DNA from: Spirosoma endbachense
GTDB taxonomy: Bacteria; Bacteroidota; Bacteroidia; Cytophagales; Spirosomataceae
Assembly: GCF_010233585.1 (NCBI RefSeq)
Contig: NZ_CP045997.1
Location: 2,270,692 to 2,334,691, forward strand
DNA: 64,000 nt
Reading direction: 5' to 3'
Each line of letters begins with the position of its first letter. Position 1 is the stretch's first letter. Below the pieces are notes generated by a model. That model searched no databases and was not told the DNA's origin. It saw nothing but the letters and a program-made list of their open reading frames with translations. Made by a program: the position numbers and the translations under genes. Of the stretch, positions 46,001-56,268 are shown piece by piece.

Positions 46001-46036
46001 GAGGTGGTTGGGTTTTCTCGGCCACCTCTTTTTTTA
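46001..46036 (+). terminator. recA terminator
   Basis: GAGGTGG (46001-46007) pairs with CCACCTC (46022-46028) and is followed directly by a run of T (to about 46036). Classic rho-independent layout 22 nt after the recA stop. Confidence 0.8.
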
Positions 46037-46157
46037 TTTTTGCAAGTGAGTATCCAGATCGGAAGGTTTTATGGCTGCCCGGTTTACGCATTAGTTCGCC
46101 TACACACCCACCCGGATGTGGCTGCTGATACACCAGCCTCAACCAAGCAACCAGGCA

Positions 46158-47411
46158 ATGTCGAATCATCACAACAAACTCACCGTCTGTCCTAACTGTG
46201 GCACAGACTTAGGTCCGGAAGACAATTTCTGCCCGAACTGTGGTCAGGAAAACCACGAAGTCAAACTGCCACTTGGCCATATTTTCTATGAGTTTGCTGA
46301 AAGTATCACCCACTTCGACAATAAATTGTGGAACTCATTAAAAGCAATTTTCACGCGTCCGGGGAAAATGACCGCCGAATTTCTGGAAGGGAAGCGAGCA
46401 CGGTATGTACCACCGGCAAGGTTGTATGTATTTGTGAGCGTTATCTTTTTTTTCCTGATCGGCAAATTTGCTGATCATCAGTTAGAGGAACGTATCAGGC
46501 GGATGAATGGGATTTCTACCGATCAAACAGAGGCTGACACGACTGATCGTGACACTGGAATAAAGATTGATCTGGAGGGGCTCATAAACAACGACAGCTT
46601 ATTGGATAGTCATGGTCTGCACAAAATAGCGACCAGGATCGACTTTAATACGTTGGTGGATTCGGTGGGTCTGGCCCGAACATCGCGTCGTATTAAACGG
46701 CTTCAACCCTACCAGCTGGATTCATTATTGACCAAAGCTAACCTAACCCTGGCAGACTCGAACCGGGCTAAGCTTCGGGAGTTAATTGAGCTTGTTCCGG
46801 CCAACCCAAAAGTGTCGTTTAGTTTTGGACCCACCCTCAGTACCAAAGAGTTTAAAACAGATGCCGAACGAGAGGAATATGAAGAGAAGTTAAGCCACAT
46901 GCCCGATGCTCAGATAGATTCGCTCATTCGGGCCGAAGGCGACACGCCAAACTGGTTCATGAGAAAGCTCTATCGGCGACAGGGCAAACTCGCACACTTA
47001 GGTAAAGGCGAAAATACAGAGAAGTTTCTGCACGCCAGTACGAAGAATCTCTCGGTTGTCATGTTTGTTCTTATGCCATTTGTTGCCGTTCTTCTGCTTT
47101 TAATCTATTTCCGACGTGGGCGGTATTATTATGAGCACCTGATCTTTTCTGTCCACATTCATACCGTACTCTTCCTGATTTTTTCAGTAGTGTTACTCTC
47201 TACTTATTACGTAAACCCAACAGTAACTACTTCCATTCTGGGCTGGACGTTATGGGTATGCTGGCTGTATTTTTTACTCTCGCTAAAACGGGTTTACCAG
47301 CAATCATGGGGTAAAACCATTTTGAAGTTTCTCTTGCTCAGTGTGATGTATTGGTTTGTCGCAACGATTTTTCTGATCGGCTCCTTCGGTGTTGGACTGC
47401 TTACCTTTTAA
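46158..47411 (+). CDS. Zinc-ribbon membrane protein, DUF3667-like
   Basis: The protein has 417 residues from the ATG at 46158 (MSNHHNKLTV). The N-terminal zinc ribbon has two CxxC pairs (CPNC at about 10 and CPNCGQE at about 24). A conserved DUF3667-like stretch follows (FYEFAESITHFDNKLWNSLK, TRPGKMTAEFLEGKRARYV), then a first helix, a long soluble insert rich in charged residues, and four C-terminal helices. The function is unknown. It sits between recA and the convergent gltA, separated by a bidirectional terminator. Confidence 0.82.
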   Translation: MSNHHNKLTVCPNCGTDLGPEDNFCPNCGQENHEVKLPLGHIFYEFAESITHFDNKLWNSLKAIFTRPGKMTAEFLEGKRARYVPPARLYVFVSVIFFFLIGKFADHQLEERIRRMNGISTDQTEADTTDRDTGIKIDLEGLINNDSLLDSHGLHKIATRIDFNTLVDSVGLARTSRRIKRLQPYQLDSLLTKANLTLADSNRAKLRELIELVPANPKVSFSFGPTLSTKEFKTDAEREEYEEKLSHMPDAQIDSLIRAEGDTPNWFMRKLYRRQGKLAHLGKGENTEKFLHASTKNLSVVMFVLMPFVAVLLLLIYFRRGRYYYEHLIFSVHIHTVLFLIFSVVLLSTYYVNPTVTTSILGWTLWVCWLYFLLSLKRVYQQSWGKTILKFLLLSVMYWFVATIFLIGSFGVGLLTF

Positions 47412-47429
47412 ACCTTAAGGTCATAAAAA

Positions 47430-47463
47430 CAGGAAAGCCCGGCTGTATAGCCGGGCTTTCCTG
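47430..47463. terminator. Bidirectional hairpin terminator
   Basis: CAGGAAAGCCCGGCT (47430-47444) is perfectly complementary to 47449-47463 around GTAT. It lies between the convergent 46158 gene and gltA. Confidence 0.85.
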
Positions 47464-47495
47464 TAAATAGATGGAGTCCGTTTTGGCTCCCTTTA

Positions 47496-48776
47496 TTAAC
47501 GCTGGTCGATCGCCTTGAATTCCCGGAGTGTAGCCCCGGTATAAATCTGACGAGGGCGTCCGATTGGCTCTTTCTGTTCACGCATTTCTTTCCATTGCGC
47601 AATCCAGCCGGGCAAACGACCAATGGCAAACATAACCGTAAACATATTCGTTGGAATGCCCAGCGCCCGATAGATGATTCCAGAATAGAAATCAACGTTC
47701 GGATACAATTTACGCTGGATGAAGTACTCATCGTGCAGAGCCGCTTCTTCCAGACCTTTGGCAATTTCCAGAACCGGGTCATTGACACCGAGTTTGCTCA
47801 ACACGTCATCGGCAGCTTTCTTGATGATTCGGGCACGGGGATCGAAGTTTTTATAAACGCGGTGACCGAAACCAAAGAGCCGGAAGCCCGTTGTTTTGGC
47901 ATTTTTCGCCATATCAACGTACTTGCTGACGTCACCACCATCGGCTTTGATGGCTTCGAGCATTTCAATGACTTCCTGATTGGCACCACCGTGCAATGGG
48001 CCCCATAATGCACTAATACCTGACGAAATAGACGAATAGATATTTGCCTGTGACGAACCAACAAGCCGTACGGTTGACGTCGAACAGTTTTGTTCGTGAT
48101 CGGCGTGCAGAATAAGCAGAACGTTCAGCGCTTCAGCGACAACTGGATCTACTTTATAATCCTCTACTGGCAGAGCGAACATCATATTCAGGAAGTTCGG
48201 AATGTAGTCGAGGTTATTTTTGGGATAATTGGTCGGGTGCCCTAACGACCGCTTATACGACCAGGTAGCAATTGTTGGCAGTTTGGCTAACAACCGCACA
48301 ATATGCAGAGCCGGATCATTCTTTTCGTCCTGCGAATCAGGATAGAAAGCGCTCATGGCACTCACCAGTGACGATAAAACACCCATTGGGTGGGCATTGA
48401 CCGGAAACCCGTCAAAGATTTTCCGCATATCCTCATTAACGAGAGTATGACGACGGATACCGTTTTCAAATTGAGCATATTGCTCTTTGGTGGGTAATTC
48501 ACCATAGATAAGCAAATAAGCAACCTCCAGAAACGACGCTTTGGCGGCTAAGTCTTCAATCGAGTAGCCCCGATATTGCAGGATGCCCTGCTCACCATCT
48601 AGAAACGTAATAGCGCTCTTTGTGGCACCGGTGTTTTTATAGCCCCGGTCTAAGGTAACGTAGCCGGTTTGGTCACGGAGGTTGGAGATGTCGAAGGCTT
48701 TTTCGTGTTCCGTTCCTTCAAATGTCGGGAATTGGTACGATTTACCATCGACAGTAAGTTCAGCAGTGTTGGCCAT
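47496..48776 (-). CDS. gltA: Citrate synthase
   Basis: The protein has 426 residues, the hexameric bacterial type. Active-site residues are visible in LHADHEQNCSTSTVRLVGSS (His), GPLHGGANQEVI (His) and GFGHRVYKNFDPRARII, with the Asp region later. It condenses acetyl-CoA and oxaloacetate in the first TCA step. The N-terminal 50 residues (VDGKSYQFPTFEGTEHEKAF) are normal for this type. It stands alone with no TCA neighbours. Confidence 0.96.
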   Translation of the reverse strand: MANTAELTVDGKSYQFPTFEGTEHEKAFDISNLRDQTGYVTLDRGYKNTGATKSAITFLDGEQGILQYRGYSIEDLAAKASFLEVAYLLIYGELPTKEQYAQFENGIRRHTLVNEDMRKIFDGFPVNAHPMGVLSSLVSAMSAFYPDSQDEKNDPALHIVRLLAKLPTIATWSYKRSLGHPTNYPKNNLDYIPNFLNMMFALPVEDYKVDPVVAEALNVLLILHADHEQNCSTSTVRLVGSSQANIYSSISSGISALWGPLHGGANQEVIEMLEAIKADGGDVSKYVDMAKNAKTTGFRLFGFGHRVYKNFDPRARIIKKAADDVLSKLGVNDPVLEIAKGLEEAALHDEYFIQRKLYPNVDFYSGIIYRALGIPTNMFTVMFAIGRLPGWIAQWKEMREQKEPIGRPRQIYTGATLREFKAIDQR

Positions 48777-48954
48777 ACAAAAAATCAGGGTAGAGTATTC
48801 AGAAATATCGAATTAGGAGCCTGTCGAGCACCGGAGCACGTCCATGCCGGGCGAAATTAAGCCAAAAACCCAAACGGCGGATGAAATTATGTGAAAAAAG
48901 CCGCATTACCTTTGTATTAAAATGTAACAGGTAGAAAGCACAATAAGTTTTTCT

Positions 48955-50211
48955 CTATTGTTTATAGAAAATACCCCCTTTCATAACTGCCTGAACGCGA
49001 CGTAAATCGGCAATTGTTTTTGTTGGATCGCCCTCCACAACGACCAGATCGGCCAGTAGCCCCGCCTTAACCCGCCCACGGTCGGCCAGGTGAAACACAT
49101 CGGCATTGACCGACGTAGCCGATCGCAACACATCGAGTGGTTTCATTCCATAATCGACCATCATGCTCAATTCACGGGCATTGTCGCCATGGCTGAACAC
49201 ACCAACATCGCCCCCGGCGCAGATCGTTACGCCCGCATCAAGCGCCTGTTTAAACGTTACACGCTTCTCACGAATACGCGCAGGCTCGGGGTCCTGGCCT
49301 TTTTTCCAACCACGATACTGGCTAACGGCATCACCAGCGGCCAGCGTTGGGCAAAGAGCAGTACCATGTTGTTTCATAAGCGCAAAAATGTCGAGGGTGC
49401 CAGCGTCTCCGTGTTCTACAGTTTCGCAACCACCCAGAATAGCCCGGCGCATTCCTTCGGCGGTACTGGCATGCGCCACTACCGAGCGACCACTGCTTTT
49501 AGCCACCTCGACAATAAGCTTAATTTCATCAACAGTATAGGTCGGCCGGGCTTCGGCCATGAGTCCCCAGCGGTAATCGGCATATATTTTTATGGCATCA
49601 GCTCCTTTACCAATCTGCCGCCGAACAGCCTGAATCAACGCATCATGTCCATCGGCTTCTTCGGCTCCCTGGGGTACATCGATATCGGCACTGAAACCTT
49701 TGGGGGCATAGCTGCCCGTTGCGATCAGCGCACGTGTAACCACGATCATCCGTGGCCCAGGAATAATGCCCTGGTTAATGGCTTGTTTGAGTCCTACGTC
49801 GTCATAATCGGCACCTTCAGTACCCAGATCGCGCACGGTTGTAAAACCTGCCATGAGCGTTTTCTGCGCATGAACTGTGGCCCGCGCTACCCGCAGTGAC
49901 CTGGCCTCTTTCAATACCTGATCGTCCCAGGTTGTTTCGTTGTAGGGATGCAACAAGAGATGGGAGTGGCCTTCAATTAAGCCGGGTAATAAGGTTGCGC
50001 CTTTTAAGTCGACAACCGACACATCGGCCCCGCTTGCTGAAACCGAAGAAGAAGGGCCAGCCGCTTCGATCTTATCGCCTTTTACCCGTACGACCCAACC
50101 TTCATGCATGGTTTCACCATCGAAAACACGGTCGGGACGCAATAAATAGGCTGTTTGAGCGAAAAGAGTACCAGGTAAGCAGAATACAACCAGAAGATAG
50201 AGTCTGTTCAT
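48955..50211 (-). CDS. Secreted amidohydrolase (imidazolonepropionase/prolidase-like)
   Basis: The protein has 418 residues with a signal peptide (cleavage near TLFAQ). The metal-dependent hydrolase fold starts with GATLLPGLIEGHSHLLLHP (HxH metal site at about residue 83). It continues with a carboxylated-Lys candidate (GADAIKIYADYRWG), S-V-V-A-H-A-S-T, and GGCETVEHGDAGTLD. The last metal Asp is in C-A-G-G-D-V-G-V. It probably hydrolyses dipeptides or cyclic amides in the periplasm. The precise substrate is not readable from sequence. Confidence 0.85.
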   Translation of the reverse strand: MNRLYLLVVFCLPGTLFAQTAYLLRPDRVFDGETMHEGWVVRVKGDKIEAAGPSSSVSASGADVSVVDLKGATLLPGLIEGHSHLLLHPYNETTWDDQVLKEARSLRVARATVHAQKTLMAGFTTVRDLGTEGADYDDVGLKQAINQGIIPGPRMIVVTRALIATGSYAPKGFSADIDVPQGAEEADGHDALIQAVRRQIGKGADAIKIYADYRWGLMAEARPTYTVDEIKLIVEVAKSSGRSVVAHASTAEGMRRAILGGCETVEHGDAGTLDIFALMKQHGTALCPTLAAGDAVSQYRGWKKGQDPEPARIREKRVTFKQALDAGVTICAGGDVGVFSHGDNARELSMMVDYGMKPLDVLRSATSVNADVFHLADRGRVKAGLLADLVVVEGDPTKTIADLRRVQAVMKGGIFYKQ

Positions 50212-50296
50212 GAAGTAAGGTTCATAGTAAAACCAAAAATACGCAAAAAGGAGCCATTTGACTCCTCTTTACCACTACCTATCTGTTATTGATCGA

Positions 50297-50701
50297 TTAA
50301 CTATGCTTTCTGTTAATTGCATCCCACGCACCCTTTCCAAATACGAGAACGACTAATCCCGGCAGCAAAATAGCACCAGCTCGAAAACCCGCTCCGGTAA
50401 GCTTGTAAACGCCTGTATTATATTGCGTAAAGCTCTGAAACAGATAGTAGACAGATGCAGCCAATAAAGCAACGGTTATACCGATAGCCAGTGGCTGGCT
50501 AAACCGTCCGGCAATCCAGGTTATCAGAAGGGACACTACAATAACCAGAGCAACCGAACCGATCGCTTTCGGAAAGGTTTCGATCGCTGTATAATCAAAA
50601 AAGAACACCCCAGCCTGACCAATCAGATTGGGGTGTGCCAGGAGCCAGCCGTCAAGCACGGCCAGCACAAGGAGTAAAATGTAAAAGAATGGATTACGCA
50701 T
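50297..50701 (-). CDS. Four-helix membrane protein, unknown
   Basis: The protein has 134 residues with four hydrophobic helices (FFYILLLVLAVLDGWLLA, IGSVALVIVVSLLITWIAG, LAIGITVALLAASVYYLF, GAILLPGLVVLVFGKGAW) and short loops. The family is not recognised. It lies between the amidohydrolase and uvrA on the same strand, 58 nt after the uvrA stop, so read-through from uvrA is possible. Confidence 0.75.
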   Translation of the reverse strand: MRNPFFYILLLVLAVLDGWLLAHPNLIGQAGVFFFDYTAIETFPKAIGSVALVIVVSLLITWIAGRFSQPLAIGITVALLAASVYYLFQSFTQYNTGVYKLTGAGFRAGAILLPGLVVLVFGKGAWDAINRKHS

Positions 50702-50759
50702 AAAACTGTTTTCTCAGGCTGTTTTTAAGAACAACGAAGATAACAGCTTTTCTGTCTTC

Positions 50760-53672
50760 CTATCCCGCCAACTCCATTTTCAGGAACTTCCCGGTATAGC
50801 TTCCTTTCACCTCGGCTACCTTTTCGGGCGTTCCTTCGGCAATGATGTTGCCCCCTTTATTCCCACCTTCCGGACCAAGATCGATAAGGTGATCGGAGAC
50901 TTTGATCACGTCCAGATTATGTTCGATGATCAGTACCGTATTGCCTTTGTCGGCGAGTTTATTCAACACATCGAGTAGGTGCGCAATATCCTGAAAGTGC
51001 AGCCCAGTAGTGGGTTCGTCGAGAATGTAGAGCGTTTTACCCGTATCTTTTTTGGACAACTCTTCGGCCAGCTTTACGCGCTGAGCTTCACCACCCGATA
51101 AGGTGGTGGCATGTTGGCCAAGTGTGATATAACCCAGCCCTACATCGTTCAGTGTCGTTACTTTACGCAGAATTTTCGGCTGACTGGCGAAGAAATCAAG
51201 CGCCTGCTCAACCGTCATATCGAGCACATCGGCAATGGATTTACCCTTAAACCGCACTTCAAGCGTTTCACGATTGAACCGTTTGCCTTTGCAGGTTTCA
51301 CACATGACATGCACATCGGGCAGAAATTCCATTTCAATTTTCTTCATACCCGCTCCCTCGCAATCTTCACAACGACCACCTTTTACATTGAATGAGAACC
51401 GACCAGGTTTATAACCTCTGATTTTGGCTTCAGGCAGTTCGGCAAATAACGTCCGGATTTCAGAGAACATGCCGGTATAAGTCGCTGGATTCGAGCGGGG
51501 TGTCCGACCGATTGGCGATTGATCTACTTCAATAACCTTATCAAGATATTCCAGGCCCTCTACCGATTTGAATGGCAGTGGTTCACGCTTCGACTTATAG
51601 AAATGGCGATTCAAAACCGGAAACAATGTTTCGTGAATCAGCGACGATTTCCCACTACCCGACACACCCGTAATGGTAACCATCCGGCCAAGTGGCAGTT
51701 TGAGCGTTACGTTTTTGAGATTATTTCCAGTTGCATTCTTGATAATCAGAAACTTACCATTCCCCTTACGGCGTTCGGACGGTACTTCGATGTTCCGACG
51801 ACCGCTTAAATAATCGGCTGTTGTACCACCATTTCGAATGAATTCAGCGGGAGTACCAATACCAACCACCTGACCGCCGTGACGGCCAGCGCCGGGACCA
51901 ATATCGAGTATAAAATCAGACTCGAGCATCATGTCTTTATCGTGCTCAACAACCAGCACCGTATTGCCCAGATCGCGCAGATTCTTCAGCGAATCGATCA
52001 GTTTAACGTTATCGCGCTGGTGCAGACCGATACTTGGCTCGTCCATTATATAGAGCACGCCCACCAGTTGTGTCCCAATCTGCGTTGCCAGACGAATACG
52101 CTGCGCTTCGCCCCCCGACAGCGTACGTAGCGGCCGGTCGAGCGTGAGATAATCCAGGCCAATGTCGAGCAGAAAGCCGATGCGCTTCCGAATCTCTTTC
52201 AATATTTCCTTAGCGATTGTATTCTGACGATCGCTCAAGCGACTTTCCAGTCCATCGAACCAGGCGGTCAGCTCCGAAATGTCCATACGGGCCAGTTCGG
52301 AGATATTTTTCTGGTCGATCCTGAAATACAGTGACTCTTTTTTCAATCGTGCACCATCGCACTCAGGGCAGCTCTTAACGACCATAAAATCTTTAAGCCA
52401 CTCCTGAATTTTATCGGTGCTGTTCTCCTGCTGCCGTTTCAGAAAATTAACAATTCCCTCAAACTTAAAGCTGTAATAGTCTTCACGAGTGTCGGCCCGG
52501 CCGGTATCCTTTTTCGAAGGCATAGCAGCTTCGTCTTCCGTGCCATACATGAGTGCATGGAGCAGGTCTTCGGGAAACTTAACAACGGGCGTCGTGAGGT
52601 TGAGTTTGTATTTTTTCAGAATTGCTTCGATTTCCTTAAAAATCCACAATTCGCGATATTCACCCAAAGGGGCAATAGCTCCCCGGCTAATACTCAATGA
52701 TTTATCTGGAATAACGGACTCTTCCGTAATTTCTTCAACCACGCCAAGACCATTACAAACCGGACAGGCTCCGTAGGGTGAGTTGAACGAAAACGAGTTC
52801 GGCGAAGGCTCGTCATAACTGATACCCGATTCCGGGTCCATCAGATTCTGCGAGAAATAGACCAGTTGCCCCGCGCCATCCAGCATCTGCATGGCACCTT
52901 TGCCCTGTTTCAGTGCCGTTTGTATTGACTGGCTCAACCGATAACGATCTTCCGTTTTCGGCACCAGTCGATCGATCACGATTTCAATATCGTGGATTTT
53001 GTAGCGATCCAACTGCATCTTCGGCGCTATATCCTGCACGACGCCATCGACACGAACTTTGGTATAGCCCGTCTTGGCAATCTGGACAAAAAGCTCGCGA
53101 TAGTGCCCTTTCCGACCTTTAATGATTGGGGCCAGCAAGGTCAGTTTTTGGCCAGCATATTGTTCCAGAATGGTATCAATAATCTGGTCCTGTGATTGCC
53201 GTTCCATTTTTCGGCCTGTCACATAGGAGAATGCTTCACCTGCGCGGGCGTAGAACAGACGCAGGAAGTCATAAATTTCGGTCGTGGTCCCAACCGTTGA
53301 ACGGGGGTTTTTGGAGGTAGTTTTCTGTTCGATGGAAATCACCGGACTCAACCCGTTGATTTTGTCTACATCGGGCCGCTCCATATCGCCAATAAACGAA
53401 CGGGCATAAGCCGAAAAACTTTCCATGTAACGCCGTTGGCCTTCAGCGTAGATCGTATCGAACGCGAGCGACGATTTGCCGCTGCCGCTGATACCCGTCA
53501 CGACAACCAGCTTGTTGCGGGGAATGGTGACATCAATATTTTTCAGGTTGTGTTCGCGGGCTCCGAGGACTTCTATCTGGTCGTAACCCGTCAGGTCAAC
53601 ATCGGTAAGTCCGGGCCGAAGCTCGGTTGCTTTTTCTTCTGTCACGTTGGATTGGCTTATTCTAAAGAACAA
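50760..53672 (-). CDS. uvrA: UvrABC excision nuclease subunit A
   Basis: The protein has 970 residues. Two ABC ATPase halves are visible: Walker [15 protein letters not shown] at about 61-74 and [16 protein letters not shown] at about 660-675, with signature motifs [16 protein letters not shown] and [15 protein letters not shown]. The zinc fingers ([20 protein letters not shown]) are present. It detects bulky DNA damage and loads UvrB. The family body begins at about residue 30 ([17 protein letters not shown]). An in-frame GTG ten residues in is an alternative start. Confidence 0.96.
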   Translation of the reverse strand: MFFRISQSNVTEEKATELRPGLTDVDLTGYDQIEVLGAREHNLKNIDVTIPRNKLVVVTGISGSGKSSLAFDTIYAEGQRRYMESFSAYARSFIGDMERPDVDKINGLSPVISIEQKTTSKNPRSTVGTTTEIYDFLRLFYARAGEAFSYVTGRKMERQSQDQIIDTILEQYAGQKLTLLAPIIKGRKGHYRELFVQIAKTGYTKVRVDGVVQDIAPKMQLDRYKIHDIEIVIDRLVPKTEDRYRLSQSIQTALKQGKGAMQMLDGAGQLVYFSQNLMDPESGISYDEPSPNSFSFNSPYGACPVCNGLGVVEEITEESVIPDKSLSISRGAIAPLGEYRELWIFKEIEAILKKYKLNLTTPVVKFPEDLLHALMYGTEDEAAMPSKKDTGRADTREDYYSFKFEGIVNFLKRQQENSTDKIQEWLKDFMVVKSCPECDGARLKKESLYFRIDQKNISELARMDISELTAWFDGLESRLSDRQNTIAKEILKEIRKRIGFLLDIGLDYLTLDRPLRTLSGGEAQRIRLATQIGTQLVGVLYIMDEPSIGLHQRDNVKLIDSLKNLRDLGNTVLVVEHDKDMMLESDFILDIGPGAGRHGGQVVGIGTPAEFIRNGGTTADYLSGRRNIEVPSERRKGNGKFLIIKNATGNNLKNVTLKLPLGRMVTITGVSGSGKSSLIHETLFPVLNRHFYKSKREPLPFKSVEGLEYLDKVIEVDQSPIGRTPRSNPATYTGMFSEIRTLFAELPEAKIRGYKPGRFSFNVKGGRCEDCEGAGMKKIEMEFLPDVHVMCETCKGKRFNRETLEVRFKGKSIADVLDMTVEQALDFFASQPKILRKVTTLNDVGLGYITLGQHATTLSGGEAQRVKLAEELSKKDTGKTLYILDEPTTGLHFQDIAHLLDVLNKLADKGNTVLIIEHNLDVIKVSDHLIDLGPEGGNKGGNIIAEGTPEKVAEVKGSYTGKFLKMELAG

Positions 53673-53846
53673 CGTAAAACAGGCAAGGGTAGTTTCCTGA
53701 GAAATACATATGTAATGTAGAAAAGCGACCGTTACCAGGCTTCCTGTTTCAGGACCGAATGGTCTTCATATAGATGACCAACTATGTTCACCTCCGTCTG
53801 ATGGGGTAACAAATTTTACTAATCAACTGATTGCTGACGCCTATAA

Positions 53847-53869
53847 GATGCAAGAGATTGCGTCTCTAC
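53847..53869 (+). repeat. REP-like palindrome upstream of the RAYT gene
   Basis: GATGCAA (53847-53853) and TTGCGTC (53858-53864) form a 7-bp stem with one mismatch around GAGA, followed by TCTAC. The 3' part (GCGTCTCTAC) is shared with the REP copy at 54480-54505. Confidence 0.6.
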
Positions 53870-53872
53870 AAC

Positions 53873-54412
53873 ATGGATGAAACAAAATTTCAAAATAAAT
53901 ATCGTATTGAACCTGCGCGACTGGAGGATTATGATTATGGGGCAAATGGCGCCTATTTTATTACCATCTGCTCCAAAAACAAAATTTGTTATTTCGGCGA
54001 TATTGTTAGAGATAATGATCGACCTATTATTCAGCCAACTATTATTGGGCAAAGGGCCATCGACGGTTGGCTTTCTATCCCTGAGTTTTATCCGTTCGTT
54101 CAGTTAGATGCATTTCAGCTAATGCCCAATCACTTACATGGCATTCTTTTTATCAACAAACCCGACTATAACGATTGGCGGCCCAATGCCTTCGGACCAC
54201 AGAGCAATAACATACCATCAATCATAAGGGGCTTCAAATCAGGCGTAACAGCCTATGCCACGATCCATCAGATTCCTTTTTGCTGGCAACCCCGCTATCA
54301 TGACCGTGTTATTCGTAATGACAACGAACTGAGCAGAATTCGCCAGTATATCGAAAACAATCCTGCCCAATGGGCACAGGATTACGAAAATAAAGAAGGA
54401 TTATACATGTAG
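53873..54412 (+). CDS. REP-associated tyrosine transposase (RAYT)
   Basis: The protein has 179 residues from the ATG at 53873 (MDETKFQNKYRIEPARLEDY); the frame is open upstream but includes the REP hairpin. The HUH-like motif is MPNHLHGIL, and the catalytic Tyr is expected in R-Q-Y-I-E-N-N-P-A-Q-W. RAYTs are single-copy domesticated Y1 transposases that maintain REP palindromes. REP-like palindromes flank the gene on both sides (53847-53869 and 54409-54505), so the gene and its own substrates are together. Confidence 0.85.
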   Translation: MDETKFQNKYRIEPARLEDYDYGANGAYFITICSKNKICYFGDIVRDNDRPIIQPTIIGQRAIDGWLSIPEFYPFVQLDAFQLMPNHLHGILFINKPDYNDWRPNAFGPQSNNIPSIIRGFKSGVTAYATIHQIPFCWQPRYHDRVIRNDNELSRIRQYIENNPAQWAQDYENKEGLYM

Positions 54413-54505
54413 ACGCGACCCTTCGCGTCTCATGCGCGTCAGCAATAAATTGACAAAAACATCTGGATATGAATGAGAATGAGACGCGAAGGGTCGCGTC
54501 TCTAC
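54409..54505. repeat. Pair of inverted REP palindromes (BIME-like) after the RAYT gene
   Basis: REP 1 at 54409-54432 (AGACGCGA CCCT TCGCGTCT core) overlaps the RAYT stop codon (54410-54412). REP 2 at 54480-54505 (GAGACGCGA AGGG TCGCGTCTC) is an inverted copy, with 47 nt between. Each forms an 8-9-bp hairpin, and together they can form a 24-nt inverted repeat. Confidence 0.75.
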
Positions 54506-54531
54506 AGTTACACGCCAGCACAACGCAATAC

Positions 54532-56136
54532 TTAATTCCCTTTACTCGAACCGCCTTCCTGCGCCAGCGCCAATTTGACCGCATCGTAGAGATTCACGAT
54601 CCCGCCCGTTTTTGATAGACTGGCAAAATCAACCGTGTCGCTCGATTCAGGCTTGTGGACTTTCGTTTTGTAAGGCGTTGCAGACTGTACGATAATTCGC
54701 TTGATGTCGGCATAGGTCAGTTTCGGGAAATACGATTTCAATACCGCAGCCACACCCGCTACCACTGGCGAAGCCATGCTCGTACCGCTGTTGTTTTCGT
54801 ATTTACTGCCTGGCACCGTCGAATAAATATCTTTACCCGGCGCAAAAACGTCTACAGTCTGTTTGCCGTAGTTCGAAAAGCTGGCAACCAGATCGGCATT
54901 GTTCGGTTCGGCACTCGCGCCCACCGTAATGACGTTTGGAATAGACGACCCGTCGATAAACCGGGGAGCCGGATAATTGGCGGCCGTATCGATATCCTTA
55001 CCGTCGTTGCCAGCCGCATGAATCATCAGTACACCCTTCGAAAGTGCATAGCGTTCAGCATCTTCAACAACTTTTCGCTGGGGCGAATAGTCCTTGCCGA
55101 AACTCATATTGATAATCTGCGCGCCGTTATCCACAGCATAGCGAATGGCATTGGCAATGTCTTTATCGCGCTCATCGCCGTCGGGAACAGCCCGAACACC
55201 CATAATCTGAACGGCATCAGCAATACCCATCACCCCTAATTTGTTGGTGCGGTCGGCACCGATGATACCGGCAACGTGGGTGCCGTGATCGGCCCGAGGA
55301 CCAGCGATGTCAGAATTGCCGTAATCGCGCTGGGTCAGATCGTTTGGATTGTCGCCCACAATGGCCCGGCTGTCGAAGTCAGGATTATAGTTATATTCGG
55401 CGCGTGACTTCAGTTGCTCGTTTGCCTTTTCAAGTTCGTTCGTCACCACGTCGGCGTCGGCAGCCCCCTGTTGATTTAACAGACGCAACACACCCATCAC
55501 TGGGCGTTTCAGGGCCGCATTCGTAATGGTATCGGCAGCTTTTCGTAGGGTGATCGTATCCAGCTTTGTTACGTTCAGTGCTTTTTTCAAGGCAGTGACG
55601 GCTGTTGTATACTGTTCATAAAACTGGCTAATCCCCTGATACTGTGCCTTGTACTGTGCCTGATTCTTTTCGACTTCGGCTTTTGTTTTTACGTATAGAT
55701 CGTATTCTTTCTGCTGATCCGGCTTTAGTGAAGCACGGGTTTTGCCATCATATTTTGGCTTAAGCTGAGCATAGAGCCGGGTTACTTCGGCCGTTTCATA
55801 GCTAACGTTACGACCATCTTTCCCACCAATGAAGTTCCAGCCATGAACATCGTCAACGTAGCCGTTTTTATCGTCATCTTTACCGTTACCGGCAACTTCT
55901 TTGGGGTTGATCCAAAGCACTCGCTTCAGGTCTTCGTGGGTGGTGTCGATACCGCCATCGATCACAGCGACCACTACAGGCGTAGCTTTACGATCTTTGA
56001 GGAGTTCGCGGTAGGTGCGCTCAACGCTGATACCTGCTGTGCTATCGGTTTTATCACGCAGATACCACTGCGTTTCCTGCGCCAAAGCTGCTACAGAAAG
56101 CAGGCAGACCGACGCGCTGATAAGGAGTTTCTTCAT
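54532..56136 (-). CDS. Secreted S8 subtilisin-like protease
   Basis: The protein has 534 residues with a signal peptide (cleavage near ALAQE). The catalytic triad is visible: Asp in VAVIDGGIDTTHEDL (about 59), His in DHGTHVAGIIG (about 284) and Ser in NNSGTSMASPVVAGVA (about 450). About 200 residues separate Asp from His, an insertion with charged helices (EKNQAQYKAQYQGISQFYEQ), seen in a Bacteroidetes subtilase subgroup. No T9SS sorting domain is seen at the C-terminus. It probably acts in the periplasm or outside. Confidence 0.93.
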   Translation of the reverse strand: MKKLLISASVCLLSVAALAQETQWYLRDKTDSTAGISVERTYRELLKDRKATPVVVAVIDGGIDTTHEDLKRVLWINPKEVAGNGKDDDKNGYVDDVHGWNFIGGKDGRNVSYETAEVTRLYAQLKPKYDGKTRASLKPDQQKEYDLYVKTKAEVEKNQAQYKAQYQGISQFYEQYTTAVTALKKALNVTKLDTITLRKAADTITNAALKRPVMGVLRLLNQQGAADADVVTNELEKANEQLKSRAEYNYNPDFDSRAIVGDNPNDLTQRDYGNSDIAGPRADHGTHVAGIIGADRTNKLGVMGIADAVQIMGVRAVPDGDERDKDIANAIRYAVDNGAQIINMSFGKDYSPQRKVVEDAERYALSKGVLMIHAAGNDGKDIDTAANYPAPRFIDGSSIPNVITVGASAEPNNADLVASFSNYGKQTVDVFAPGKDIYSTVPGSKYENNSGTSMASPVVAGVAAVLKSYFPKLTYADIKRIIVQSATPYKTKVHKPESSDTVDFASLSKTGGIVNLYDAVKLALAQEGGSSKGN

Positions 56137-56268
56137 GAATTGTTAACAAAAAATCTTCACAAATTACGTATAAACAAGTAGTTGTGAGGCTTAAAAGTTG
56201 TTAAATGGCACACATATTTTTAGTTATAGTCTATAATTGATGACTTATTTACTAATTGATATCCTACC

